This document shows, piece by piece, positions 38,839-48,483 of a stretch of DNA of 64,000 nt (within the stretch, counting starts at the first letter, position 1; every line of letters begins with the position of its first letter). The notes under the pieces were generated by a model that worked only from the letters and a program-made list of their open reading frames with translations, ran no database searches and had not been told where the DNA came from. The position numbers and the translations under genes were made by a program. Source of the stretch: Myxococcales bacterium 68-20 (lineage in GTDB: Bacteria; Myxococcota_A; Polyangia; Polyangiales; Polyangiaceae); NCBI GenBank assembly GCA_001899635.1, contig MKVQ01000016.1, positions 88,559-152,558 of the forward strand, read 5' to 3'.

Positions 38839-40716
38839 ATGCAATGCCCGTCGTGTCACCAATACGTCCAGGGAACGCCGCCTTTTTGCGGCTCCTGTGG
38901 CGCCCCGCTGCCGCGTGAAGCTCCGCCGGATCCGCTGATCGGTCGCGTCATCCACGGCAAGTACAAGATCGTGAAGCTGCTCGGCGAGGGCGGCATGGGG
39001 GCGGTGTACGTGGGCGAGCAGATGCTCGGCGCGAACATCCGCAAGGTCGCGATCAAGACGCTCCACGCGCATCTCTCGCGCGACGAGACGATCCGGGCCC
39101 GGTTCCAGCGCGAGGTCGGCACGCTCGCGTCGCTCGAGCATCCGAACACGGTTCAGGTCTTCGACTTCGGCACGATGGAGGACGGCCACCTGTTCATCGT
39201 GATGGAGCTCGTGCAGGGACGGAGCGTCGCCGACGTCATCGACAAGGACGGGCCGCTCCAGGCCTCGCGTGTCGAACGGATCATCGATCAGATCGGCGGG
39301 TCGCTGGCCGAGGCACACTCGAAGGGGATCATCCACCGCGACCTCAAGCCGGACAACGTCATCCTCACGGACCGCGCCGGGCAGAGGGACTTCGCCAAGG
39401 TCCTCGACTTCGGGATCGCGAAGCGTAGCGGCGAAGAAGATCGCAACGAGGCCAAGCTCACGCAGCAGGGCATGGTGCTCGGAACGCCGCCGTACATGAG
39501 CCCGGAGCAGTTCACCGGGCAGGCGCTCGACGCGCGGAGTGACGTCTATTCGCTCGCGGTCATGGCGTACGAGATGCTGACCGGCACGCTGCCGTTCGAC
39601 GCGAGCTCGGCGTTCGAGTGGGCGACGCTGCACATGACGGCAGCGCCCAAGCCGATCGAGGCCGCGCCGAACGGCGCCTCGCTGCCCGAGTCGATGCGCA
39701 ACGCGATCATGCGCGCGCTCGCGAAGAACAGCGACCAGCGCTTCGCGACCATGAACGAGTTCGTCGAGCGCTTCACGGGCCGGTCGGGTCCGAGCGCCGC
39801 CGAGATCGCGCAGAAGGCCGCGACCCGCGGCGCGGTCGCCGCGCCTGCGCCGGGCATCGCCGCGTTTGCCAATGGCCCCGCCCCTGCGCTGGGCGCGGCG
39901 CCGGCGCCCGAGCCCGCCGGCGCGAGCCTCCGCGGCAAGACGCAGATGGGAGAGCCGCTCGACATGGGGGCTCCGGCAGCATTCAGCGGCGGAGACCCGA
40001 ACGCTTACGGCGCGCCGCGCGGCGGCACCGCGATGGGGGCACCGCTCGCCGCCCCGATGATCGCGCCGGCTGCAGCTCCGTATCCCGAGCCCGCCGCGGG
40101 CCACTACGCGGCGGCACCGGTCGTTGCTGCTCCACACGCGCCCCCGCGGGACAGCGGTGGGCGTAGCGGCGGAAACAAGGGCCTCATCCTCGGCGTCGCG
40201 GGCGTCGTGGGCGTGCTCAGCATCGTCGCCATCCTCTTCGGCGCGGGCGTCTTCGAGAGCTCGTCGACTCCGCCGGTGCCCCCGCTCGATCTCGGCGGAG
40301 GAACGCCGGCCCCGACCGACACATCGACCCCGACCGATCCGTCGACCCCGACCGCGCCGACGTTGACGAACACTGCTGCTCCGCCGCTGACGAACACGGT
40401 TGCTCCGCCGCTGCCGGGCCCGGCACCGGCTCCGGCTCCCAAGCCGAACCCGAACCCGAACCCGAACCCGAACCCCGCACCGACGCCGACGCCGACGCCC
40501 GCGCCGACGCCCACTCCGACGCCGACGCCAGCACCGACGCCGACGCCGACGCCTGCGCCGACGCCGACGCCGACTCCGAAGCCGCCGCCGAGCCCGACGC
40601 CCACGCCGGAGCCGCAAGCGTGTGCTCGCGCACGCGAGGCACGAGCGCAGAGGCGTCCGGAAGCGATCGTCAGGGCGCTCGAGGCTCAGTGCCGGAACGC
40701 TGGCGGCAATCCCTGA
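38839..40716 (+). CDS. Serine/threonine protein kinase with N-terminal zinc ribbon and Pro-rich repeat tail
   Basis: MQCPSCHQYVQGTPPFCGSCGAPLP; GKYKIVKLLGEGGMGAVYVGEQ; HRDLKPDNVILTD; GTPPYMSPEQF; tail PNPNPNPNPNPAPTPTPTPAPTPTP. Confidence 0.93.
   Translation: MQCPSCHQYVQGTPPFCGSCGAPLPREAPPDPLIGRVIHGKYKIVKLLGEGGMGAVYVGEQMLGANIRKVAIKTLHAHLSRDETIRARFQREVGTLASLEHPNTVQVFDFGTMEDGHLFIVMELVQGRSVADVIDKDGPLQASRVERIIDQIGGSLAEAHSKGIIHRDLKPDNVILTDRAGQRDFAKVLDFGIAKRSGEEDRNEAKLTQQGMVLGTPPYMSPEQFTGQALDARSDVYSLAVMAYEMLTGTLPFDASSAFEWATLHMTAAPKPIEAAPNGASLPESMRNAIMRALAKNSDQRFATMNEFVERFTGRSGPSAAEIAQKAATRGAVAAPAPGIAAFANGPAPALGAAPAPEPAGASLRGKTQMGEPLDMGAPAAFSGGDPNAYGAPRGGTAMGAPLAAPMIAPAAAPYPEPAAGHYAAAPVVAAPHAPPRDSGGRSGGNKGLILGVAGVVGVLSIVAILFGAGVFESSSTPPVPPLDLGGGTPAPTDTSTPTDPSTPTAPTLTNTAAPPLTNTVAPPLPGPAPAPAPKPNPNPNPNPNPAPTPTPTPAPTPTPTPTPAPTPTPTPAPTPTPTPKPPPSPTPTPEPQACARAREARAQRRPEAIVRALEAQCRNAGGNP
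40443..40614 (+). repeat. In-frame low-complexity microsatellite encoding PN/PT/AP repeats
   Basis: Runs of cccgaa and ccgacg/ccgacgccc units within the kinase gene. Confidence 0.85.
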
Positions 40717-40849
40717 GCCGGCGGCAACGCCTCGCCTCGGTGAGGCATTCGGGCTCGTGAGTGAGGCATTCAGGCGCGGCTCCCAGCGCGCCTAGCGGTG
40801 GGATTCCCACGGTTCAAGCGCGGGCACGATTCGAGCAATCCAACGACTC

Positions 40850-41998
40850 GTGATGCCTCACGAGACGCGTAGAGCTCCCTTGTCGCTGTGCAGCGGCGCG
40901 CAGAGGCTCCCGCTCGTCGAGGTCGACAGCTACAACGAAGAGCTCCGCGACGCAGATGGCTACGTCGGCGATCGCGCGAATTCCGGAGCCTTCCGCGCCA
41001 TCCTCGAGGAGTGGCGCGGGCACATGCGCGAGCTCGGCGAAGAGGATCCGCTCGGCGAGCAACCGAGCGGCGCGATCCCGAAGAAGGAGCTCGATCGCGT
41101 GCTCCGCAACGGCCGACCACTCGCGGCTGGGCTCGTCCATACAGCGATCGAAGACTTCGCCACCGAGCTCGCGACCGTCATCACTCGCTTCCTCAGGCTG
41201 AAGTCGTGGCGTGGAACAGAGCGAATCGTCATTGGCGGCGGGCTCCGCGGGAGCCGCGTCGGCGAGGTCGCGATTGGCCGCGCCGCCGTGCTCGTGAAGG
41301 CACGTGGCCACGCGATCGACATCGTGCCGATCCGCTACGCCCCCAACGAGGCCGGGCTCATCGGCAACGTACACCTCGCCCCGTCCTGGATCTTCCACGG
41401 CAGCGACGCGATGCTCGCGGTCGACATCGGCGGCTCGAACATCCGCGCGGGCGTGGTCGCGCTCCACCTCGCGAAAACGCCCGACCTCTCCGCGTGCAGG
41501 GTAATCGCCTCCGAGATCTGGCGTCATGCCAGCGAAGATCCACGACCGAAGCGCGAGGATGCCGTCGCACGGCTGGTGGAGATGCTGCAGACCCTCATCA
41601 AGGCCATGACCAAACAGGGCCTCACACTCGCGCCGTTGATCGGCGTCGCCTGCCCTGGGCGGATCGCCGAGAACGGCTCGATCGAGCGCGGCGGCCAGAA
41701 CCTCCCAGGGAACTGGGAGAGCAGCCGCTTCAATCTCGTGGCGCGGCTCTGCGAAGGAATCCCACGCGTCGGCAAGTACGAGACGCACGTCGTGATGCAC
41801 AACGACGCGGTCGTGCAAGGCCTCAGCGAAGCGCCCTTCATGAGGCACGTCCAGCGATGGGGCATCCTCACGATCGGAACCGGTCTCGGCAACGCGCGCT
41901 TCACGACCCGCTCCACGGAGGTCCGCTCCACGGCGAGCAAGGCGCCGGAGAGTGCGCGCGAGTCGGCCTCTTCGCGATCGCCCAACTGCCGAGCATGA
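40850..41998 (+). CDS. ROK-family-like protein with long N-terminal extension
   Basis: AMLAVDIGGSNIRAGVVALHL, GVACPGRIAENGSI, MHNDAVVQGLSEAPF, GILTIGTGLGNARF. Confidence 0.65.
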   Translation: MMPHETRRAPLSLCSGAQRLPLVEVDSYNEELRDADGYVGDRANSGAFRAILEEWRGHMRELGEEDPLGEQPSGAIPKKELDRVLRNGRPLAAGLVHTAIEDFATELATVITRFLRLKSWRGTERIVIGGGLRGSRVGEVAIGRAAVLVKARGHAIDIVPIRYAPNEAGLIGNVHLAPSWIFHGSDAMLAVDIGGSNIRAGVVALHLAKTPDLSACRVIASEIWRHASEDPRPKREDAVARLVEMLQTLIKAMTKQGLTLAPLIGVACPGRIAENGSIERGGQNLPGNWESSRFNLVARLCEGIPRVGKYETHVVMHNDAVVQGLSEAPFMRHVQRWGILTIGTGLGNARFTTRSTEVRSTASKAPESARESASSRSPNCRA

Positions 41999-42039
41999 TG
42001 ACGGGCGCGCTCGCGAGCTCGCCGTAGTAGCTTCACCCC

Positions 42040-42771
42040 GTGGCCTCCTTCTCGATCGACGACGTGCGCGCGATCGTCCATCGCTTGTTCATCGCGACGG
42101 AGGAAGCTTCGCTGCGCAAGGAGGACGAACAGAAGAGCAGAGAGGTCGCTGCGCTCGTCTCTCGGCTCGCGCGGATCCGCAAGGGCGCCCATCTGGTGGA
42201 CGCCGCTGCAGGCAAGGCGAGCGTCGGGCTCGTCGCCGCCGAGCTCCTTCCGCTCGGAAGGCTGACGGTCCTCGAACGTGACGCGCGAAGGGTCGAGGCC
42301 TGCCGCGCCGCGCAGGCGCGCGTGGAGCGATCGCTTCCGATCGACATCCGGCACGCCGACGTGGCCGACGATGCAGCGTGGCCCGCTTCACCCGACGCGG
42401 TCGTCGCGCTCCATGCGTGCGGGCCCGCGGCCGACCTCGTCATCGATCAAGCGATCCGCAGCCGTGCACGCTTCGTCTTCGTCGTCCCCTGCTGCTACGG
42501 CGATGCGATCCCGTTCGCCGCTCGAGCACGTGCCGTCGTCGCGGAGATGAGCTTCGTCGCCGACGACCTCATTCGCCAGCGCATGCGTGCGTCGCTCATC
42601 GACATGGAGCGAAAGCTCCGGCTCGAGGCCGCCGGCTACGAGACCGAGCTCACGGAGCTCGTCGGCGCGACGGTGACCCCGCACAACCTCCTCTTCTGCG
42701 GGCGCTGGACGGGCACCGCCGTCCGCATCGATCGCGCAAAGGCGCGCCTCGCAGCACTCCGCGGCGTGTAG
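42040..42771 (+). CDS. SAM-dependent methyltransferase-like protein
   Basis: GTG start; IRKGAHLVDAAAGKASVGLVAAELLPLGRLTVLERDARRVEACRAAQ..FVFVVPCCYGDAIPF. Confidence 0.65.
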   Translation: MASFSIDDVRAIVHRLFIATEEASLRKEDEQKSREVAALVSRLARIRKGAHLVDAAAGKASVGLVAAELLPLGRLTVLERDARRVEACRAAQARVERSLPIDIRHADVADDAAWPASPDAVVALHACGPAADLVIDQAIRSRARFVFVVPCCYGDAIPFAARARAVVAEMSFVADDLIRQRMRASLIDMERKLRLEAAGYETELTELVGATVTPHNLLFCGRWTGTAVRIDRAKARLAALRGV

Positions 42772-42776
42772 CGGGA

Positions 42777-42897
42777 ACTTCGGCCCCTCATCCCCCGCCG
42801 CGTGATAGACGCCGTCGAAGAACACCGCGTGCACGTGCGGATTGAGCGCAGGTCCGACGAGGTCCGCTCAACGACCAGCACCGCTCCGCTGACGCGC
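42777..42897 (-). pseudogene. Remnant of IS91/Y2-type transposase
   Basis: Reverse strand reads ..SGAVLVVER [frameshift] VGPALNPHVHAVFFDGVYHAAGDEGPKF, resembling the G-A-V-x-x-x-Q/E-R ... ALNPHxHxxxxDGVY core of Y2_Tnp transposases; no intact ORF. Confidence 0.65.
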
Positions 42898-42928
42898 GAC
42901 GGGTCGCGCCTTTGCGATCCTCGCCGCG

Positions 42929-44740
42929 TCATCTCGTAACGAGCGGCGTGCTGACGAGCTTCCGGGCGGCCATTCCACTCGGGATGGCGTAGCTGGCGGT
43001 GGTGTCCCAACCCCACAACGTCGCGGTAAACGGGCCTTCGCTCCGCAGGTGATGGGTGCCGTAGAAGCACGCCTTGTCGCCGGACTTGGCACCCGGTAGG
43101 CCAGCGGAAGAGATGTCGACGCGCGCAAACTCGTAGTCGCCGCGTGTGCCGATCGAAGCAAACCCCGTCACCGGACCACCGAGGCACTCGAGGCGGACGT
43201 CTTTGAACTCGCCGTCCGCTTTTGCCCGGACGATGACGAGCGACGTCTCCCCGTAGGTCGGATCGGCGTAGAAGCTCGCGGTGGTCAGATACTGCCCTGC
43301 CGGAACCACGTTCACGAACGCCGGGTCGCCCTTCCCACCGAAGTTGCGTCCGCTGCCCCAGTAGTCTCCGCCTGCGCCGCTCATGTAAGCAGCGACGTAG
43401 ATCGGATGCTCGGCGTCCTGCGTGCGAACGACGAACGCATCTCCGGTGCCGGAGGCGAACGTGGCCGTCTCGCCGGCGTTCAGCTCGAGAGGCGCCCCGC
43501 GCGGAACCTCCGGATCGTAGTCGAGACGCGTCCCGTCCCGCGCGGCGACGATACGGTAAGGCACGGGCTCGTGCTCGTCATTGAGGCGAGGGCGATAACC
43601 GACGCCGACGTACTCGGAGCCCCAGAGGGCAAAGGCAGGGATCTGCGCGGCCATGAGGTCGCAATTCAAGACGTCCGCCGGGACATTCCCGCAGACGTGC
43701 GCTCCGATGATGCTCGTGGGCTTCGTGGAGGTTACGAAGCTCCCCGTGAGCTCTTGCGGCTGGACAAGCTGCAAGAACTGGCCTTTCTGAAGCCGGTAGG
43801 TGGCCGGCACTCCAGCCGCCGATCCTACGACACCAATGCCATCTTGAATGTCGTTTTTCGGTAGGATGGTCACGTCCGTGTCGTCTTCGGATGCCATGAT
43901 CTGGGCACCCGGCGGATAGCTACGTCCGAGGCCCCACGCGTTGATCAGGATGTTCTCCTTCGACCACATCGAGACGGGCAAGAGCAGCGTCGCCGAAGGT
44001 ATTTGGGTCCACGCGCCGCCGAACGGAAAGATGGTGGCGGCGCTGACGGGGGCGTTCGCGCTCAGGTGAAAGGACGAACCGAACTGCGTCCCCTTCGGAT
44101 AATAGTCATAGAGATGTGCGGGGGTCACTCCGAACGGGCAACCCGCATACCTCAGGTTCTCTGCCGAAGGCCGGTCGGGTCGCAGCGGGCGGTCCGAGAC
44201 GAAGAGGATCACGCCGTCCCCTGGAGCAATCGGCCCGTGGTGCTGGACCAGCGTGGGTTCTCCGGGCGCCGTGCGGTACATCGACTTCGAGATGTCGAGC
44301 GCCGTCCCTTCGTACGCGAGCGCGACGTCGACGGGGATCGTCGAGGTGTTGACGACGTAGGCGGCGTAGCAGCTCTGTACCAGGTTGTTGCTGCTCTTGA
44401 GCAGCGGTGGTTGAAGATAGAACTCGCAGCCATTGGAGCTTCCCTCCGCGGCGGCGGCCGCGCACGGCGGCAGGCATCTTCCACCGCCACACGCGAGCTC
44501 GAGCGCGCACGCCTCGATCTGGCCCGAGCATTTGACGACCGCGCGGCCGTCGAGCGAGCAACGGTCCGCGCAGCTGCCGGCGTCGGCGTCGGGCTCACTG
44601 AAGACCTCCGGACCAGTCTCGACTGCGGCGCGATCCGATCCGCATGCACCGGCGGCGACGAAGAAGGCGAGACCGGCGAGCGCGGCCTTCGGCGAGCGTG
44701 ACCAGCGTGGCCCGCATGACAAGCGTGCGTATACGATCAT
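42929..44740 (-). CDS. IgGFc-binding-domain-like lipoprotein (module C)
   Basis: LAFFVAAGACGSD lipobox; AYVVNTSTIPVDVALAYEGTALDISKSMYRT; DLMAAQIPAFALWGSEYVGVGYRPR; ATGA overlap. Confidence 0.85.
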   Translation of the reverse strand: MIVYARLSCGPRWSRSPKAALAGLAFFVAAGACGSDRAAVETGPEVFSEPDADAGSCADRCSLDGRAVVKCSGQIEACALELACGGGRCLPPCAAAAAEGSSNGCEFYLQPPLLKSSNNLVQSCYAAYVVNTSTIPVDVALAYEGTALDISKSMYRTAPGEPTLVQHHGPIAPGDGVILFVSDRPLRPDRPSAENLRYAGCPFGVTPAHLYDYYPKGTQFGSSFHLSANAPVSAATIFPFGGAWTQIPSATLLLPVSMWSKENILINAWGLGRSYPPGAQIMASEDDTDVTILPKNDIQDGIGVVGSAAGVPATYRLQKGQFLQLVQPQELTGSFVTSTKPTSIIGAHVCGNVPADVLNCDLMAAQIPAFALWGSEYVGVGYRPRLNDEHEPVPYRIVAARDGTRLDYDPEVPRGAPLELNAGETATFASGTGDAFVVRTQDAEHPIYVAAYMSGAGGDYWGSGRNFGGKGDPAFVNVVPAGQYLTTASFYADPTYGETSLVIVRAKADGEFKDVRLECLGGPVTGFASIGTRGDYEFARVDISSAGLPGAKSGDKACFYGTHHLRSEGPFTATLWGWDTTASYAIPSGMAARKLVSTPLVTR

Positions 44741-46026
44741 GGCAAGATCACTTTCACGGGCTCGAGGCTCGGCCTTCGCATGAACCCATCGCCCAACTGC
44801 CCCAGATAGTTGTTGCCGACACAGTAGACGTCACCGCTCGTCACGAGGACGCACGTGGTGTCGTTCGTAGTTTTCACCTGCGCGGCGCGGCCGGGGAGAT
44901 CGACCATCCTCACCGGCCGATAGGCATGGTCCTTCGTACCGTCTCCGGCCTGGCCAGACCTGTTGTCACCCAAGCAATAGACCGCTCCCGAAGCCGCGGC
45001 CGCGCACCACCGCGAAGGCTTGAGGACATCATAGGGAGAGCGGGTATTCACGATCGTCTTCGTCGTGGAGATCTGCACGATTGGCTCGGGCATCGACACC
45101 CGCCGCGGGATTGCTCCGATGTCACCACCCCAGCAGAGCGCGTCACCATCCACCGCTGCGCAGGCGCGCTTCTCTACGACGTCGAGGGCGGTGATCTGCG
45201 CGAAGCTCGTGGGGGCCGGGTACGGATCGGGAGACAGCGACGACGCGCGCGCCAAGAGCGCGTTCGCTCCCCAGCTCTCGGACGTGCCATCCTCCCGGAC
45301 GATGAACGAGGCCTCGTTCACGGCGACCTCGAGGATGGCGGCTCCCGGGCCCAGCGCGATCACGCTCGGCGGGAGGGCTGGATCGGGGGACGCGTCGGGC
45401 GTCACTTGGGCGGACGCGTTCGATCCCCAGCAAAGGACCCCGTCGTCGACCACGGCGCACGCCGTTCGAGGGGAAGCGCTGACCTTCTTGGCCGGGGGGA
45501 TGCCGAGCTTGACGGGCGCGAGCTCCGTCGTGACGCCCGCGTCGCCCTGAAGGAAGGGGCCCGTTGCCCAGCAAAAGGCCGCGCCGTCCCCGTCGACTGC
45601 GCACGTGTGGTCGAGCGCGACGATGTTCGAAAGGCCGACGACCCGGGCCGCCGTCGCACTGCCGACGGACGTGTCTCCGCGGCCGAGCTGACCTTTGTCG
45701 TTGGCGCCCCAGCATGCCACCGTGCCGTCCTGTAGCCGTGCGCAGAAGCTCTCGTCGTGCGAGGTCGTGAGCTCCAAGGCGCACGAGGGAGACGCGCATT
45801 CGACGGGGAGCGGGCGGACAGGCGGGGCTGCGTCCGAGGAACGGTCCGTCACGGCGCCGTCTTCGATCGGGGTCGAAGCTTCGGGCGAGGCGTCTCGGTC
45901 GAACAGCTCGCGGCGCTCCTCTCCTTCGGTCCCGCAGTTGAGCGCTGCCACGGCGGCCGCCGCCGAGAGCAGCGCCACGGTGGACACCGACGAATACCGG
46001 TCAAGGAGTCGTCTTGTGGATCGCAT
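44737..46026 (-). CDS. RCC1-repeat exported protein (module C)
   Basis: VACWGANDKGQLGRGD, VYCVGNNYLGQLGDG repeats; LNCGTEG lipobox-like. Confidence 0.85.
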   Translation of the reverse strand: MRSTRRLLDRYSSVSTVALLSAAAAVAALNCGTEGEERRELFDRDASPEASTPIEDGAVTDRSSDAAPPVRPLPVECASPSCALELTTSHDESFCARLQDGTVACWGANDKGQLGRGDTSVGSATAARVVGLSNIVALDHTCAVDGDGAAFCWATGPFLQGDAGVTTELAPVKLGIPPAKKVSASPRTACAVVDDGVLCWGSNASAQVTPDASPDPALPPSVIALGPGAAILEVAVNEASFIVREDGTSESWGANALLARASSLSPDPYPAPTSFAQITALDVVEKRACAAVDGDALCWGGDIGAIPRRVSMPEPIVQISTTKTIVNTRSPYDVLKPSRWCAAAASGAVYCLGDNRSGQAGDGTKDHAYRPVRMVDLPGRAAQVKTTNDTTCVLVTSGDVYCVGNNYLGQLGDGFMRRPSLEPVKVILP

Positions 46027-47278
46027 GACGATCTCCTACGAGCCAGATGTTCGTGGCGGACGTGCCTCGGATCTGCGCGATGGTGCCTGCCGCCGGTGCG
46101 CCGTTTCGCGCTGTCCGCGAGTATTGATATTCGCCGGCGTCTGCGCCGATGTCGGCACGGACGACGACGCCCCAACCATCGTCGGTGAGATTGGCACCCG
46201 CCCACAGGCGATCGTCGGGATCCGTCCAGAACGTCCTCCACACGCGCGACGAGAGGCTCGTGCGGCTGACGGCATAGCCGCCGTCTCCCTCAGGGGCGAT
46301 CTGTTGGACGTCCCCCCCGATCAGGAAACGATGGCCGTCCGGCGACTGGAATTGCTGCGGCCATTGCGATTCGCTGCCGCCGAGGAGCAGCGGAACGTCG
46401 GCTCGTGCCGTGCAGGGCAGCCACAAAGCGTCCTGCTGGACACCATCGGCGATCCGCTGGTAGCTGCCGGACGTTTTGCGTACGACGACGTTGCAAGCGT
46501 AGTTATCTTCGTACCGTACGCCGGAAAACCATACGTCGTCGGCACGCGTGCCCGCCGCGCCGACGATGAGGAGGCGCTGCGCTGCCGTGTCCGGATCGTC
46601 CACGATGTACTCCGGCACCCATGAGACCGCGCCAGCGTCACCGATCTTTCGATGAAAGATCGTATTGGAATACCAAGCATAGACATCACCTTTGCCGGTT
46701 CCCCATACGCCGAGCGCCATGCGCTTTTGATCCGCAGTCATGCCAGGGGCGCCCTCGGGGCTGTTGTCCGGGAGACGTTCACTTCGCCAGGTCCACGCCG
46801 TGGCGGGCGGGACGGGGCGCGTGCCGTGATAGATCATCGCAGGCCCTGCCGAGTAGTAGACTTCGTCGACGTTGGGCGCCCAAATCTTCGAGGCGGACTC
46901 GGCGAGCGCTTCGTTCTGGCTGTTGTCGTCGATGTACCTCCACGTGGAGTCCTCGCGCGTCCACTCGAGGACTCGGATGCCGACGGTGGCGCTGTCCGCG
47001 ATGGCGAATGCCCGGTCCGGAAACGGCCAGACGTCACGCAGGAAGAGATCCCCGTCGGGGAGCAGCGTCTCGCACCACCCGTCCGCGCTGCAGAGGGGTG
47101 CGCGCGCTTCGGGGCCCGCGTCGCTGCCGACGACCACTTCACGCTCGGATGCGTCCGGCGTCGGGGCCGGAGACTCTGCGTCCGGCGAAGGCGCCGGCGG
47201 ATCGTCCCCCGTGGAGGCGCACGCGACCACGGTCAGGATCGCCGTCGCCACGCTGCCGACAAGTACGATGCGCCTCAT
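46001..47278 (-). CDS. Beta-propeller-like lipoprotein, propeller 1 (module C)
   Basis: MRRIVLVGSVATAILTVVACAS; GWCETLLPDGDLFLRDVWPF..VLEWTREDSTWRYIDDNSQNE (close to module A propeller 1). Confidence 0.75.
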   Translation of the reverse strand: MRRIVLVGSVATAILTVVACASTGDDPPAPSPDAESPAPTPDASEREVVVGSDAGPEARAPLCSADGWCETLLPDGDLFLRDVWPFPDRAFAIADSATVGIRVLEWTREDSTWRYIDDNSQNEALAESASKIWAPNVDEVYYSAGPAMIYHGTRPVPPATAWTWRSERLPDNSPEGAPGMTADQKRMALGVWGTGKGDVYAWYSNTIFHRKIGDAGAVSWVPEYIVDDPDTAAQRLLIVGAAGTRADDVWFSGVRYEDNYACNVVVRKTSGSYQRIADGVQQDALWLPCTARADVPLLLGGSESQWPQQFQSPDGHRFLIGGDVQQIAPEGDGGYAVSRTSLSSRVWRTFWTDPDDRLWAGANLTDDGWGVVVRADIGADAGEYQYSRTARNGAPAAGTIAQIRGTSATNIWLVGDRHAIHKTTP

Positions 47279-48483
47279 GGTTTTCCTCCAAGGGAGAGGA
47301 CGACTCCGTGGCCGCCGATCCAGACGTGACCAGGGCCGGCCGTCCAGACGGTGACGAGGTCAGGACGACGCTCGCCGAGTCCGGCGATCTTCACCCGCGA
47401 CCAACGCGCGCCGTCGTAGTGAAGGACGACCGCATCTTGGCCCACCGCCCAGATGTCGGAGGGGGACGAGCCCCACACGGCGTTGAGATGCGCTCCTGCC
47501 GGGACGTCTGAGACGACCTCCCAGCGGAGAGGATCGCCTGTGTAGTGCCGGATGGTTCCGTCGAATCCGACGGCCCATACGTCGGACGCGGAGGCCGCCC
47601 ATACACCGTACAGCGCGTTGCGCGTTTGGCTGTCGTAGGCCTTGATGCTCGGCGAATCGCCGCCCGCGCCGGTCACACGCACCGCCTTGCCGTTCATCCC
47701 TACGGCCCAGAAGTCGTCCGCGGAAGCGCCGTGAAGATCGTTCAACGTGCCGGTCGTGGTCGCCGCGATCTCGCCCGTGAACGAGCCCGGATCACCCACG
47801 CGCAAGCGAATGAGACCGGAGGGGGTCGACGCCGCGTTCGTCAATGGCCCCGTCGACAACCAGAACCAGTCTTCGCCGGGCGACGCCCACCCGGACGTGA
47901 CGGTCAGCGACGCGGGATTGATACGTGGCGCGGCGATGTTCAATGCACTGTTGTCCGTCCAGTCCCCGCCGGCGTCCGGCGGATCGACGAGGCCGCGCGA
48001 ATAGATCTGATTGAGCCCTTCGATCCCGACTTCATAGTCGGGCCCGAGCCAGAGCGTTCGCAGCGTTGACATGCGACCCTTCGGCGACGGGCCGCCGATG
48101 GGGAGCGCCACTCGCACCCACGACGTCCCGTCGAAGTGGGTGAGCGCCCCGAGCGCGCCGACGACCCAGACGTCGCTCGCGGAGCGGCCGCGAATGAGGT
48201 GGACGGTCGTGCGCACGTCGAACGAATCCGGTCCGCCGTTGGGCTTGGCGGGATCGAACAGGCCGTTGGGGCAGAGGACGTCGTCCGTGCACACCGGCGG
48301 GAAAAACTCGCAGTCGCGCGAGCACGGAGCGTCGGCAGGCGCATCCGAAGCATCGCTGGCTGTGATGACGATCTGGGATGCGTCGGGCGCGGCGAGGGAG
48401 CCCGGCTCGGTGTCGGCGCACGCGCTGAACGTGAAAGCACACGCGGCAACGATCGCCGCTCCTGCAAGGATTCTTGCTCTCAT
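47275..48483 (-). CDS. Beta-propeller-like lipoprotein, propeller 2 (module C)
   Basis: MRARILAGAAIVAACAFTFSACAD; SASDVWVVGALGALTHFDGTSW, SASDVWAVGFDGTIRHY, SPSDIWAVGQDAVVLHYDGARW. Confidence 0.8.
   Translation of the reverse strand: MRARILAGAAIVAACAFTFSACADTEPGSLAAPDASQIVITASDASDAPADAPCSRDCEFFPPVCTDDVLCPNGLFDPAKPNGGPDSFDVRTTVHLIRGRSASDVWVVGALGALTHFDGTSWVRVALPIGGPSPKGRMSTLRTLWLGPDYEVGIEGLNQIYSRGLVDPPDAGGDWTDNSALNIAAPRINPASLTVTSGWASPGEDWFWLSTGPLTNAASTPSGLIRLRVGDPGSFTGEIAATTTGTLNDLHGASADDFWAVGMNGKAVRVTGAGGDSPSIKAYDSQTRNALYGVWAASASDVWAVGFDGTIRHYTGDPLRWEVVSDVPAGAHLNAVWGSSPSDIWAVGQDAVVLHYDGARWSRVKIAGLGERRPDLVTVWTAGPGHVWIGGHGVVLSLGGKP

Noticed and set aside
36703-40617. 1304-aa reverse-strand ORF opposite the two kinases
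   Set aside because: Arg/Ala-rich antisense reading frame typical of high-GC DNA; the + strand encodes clear kinases.
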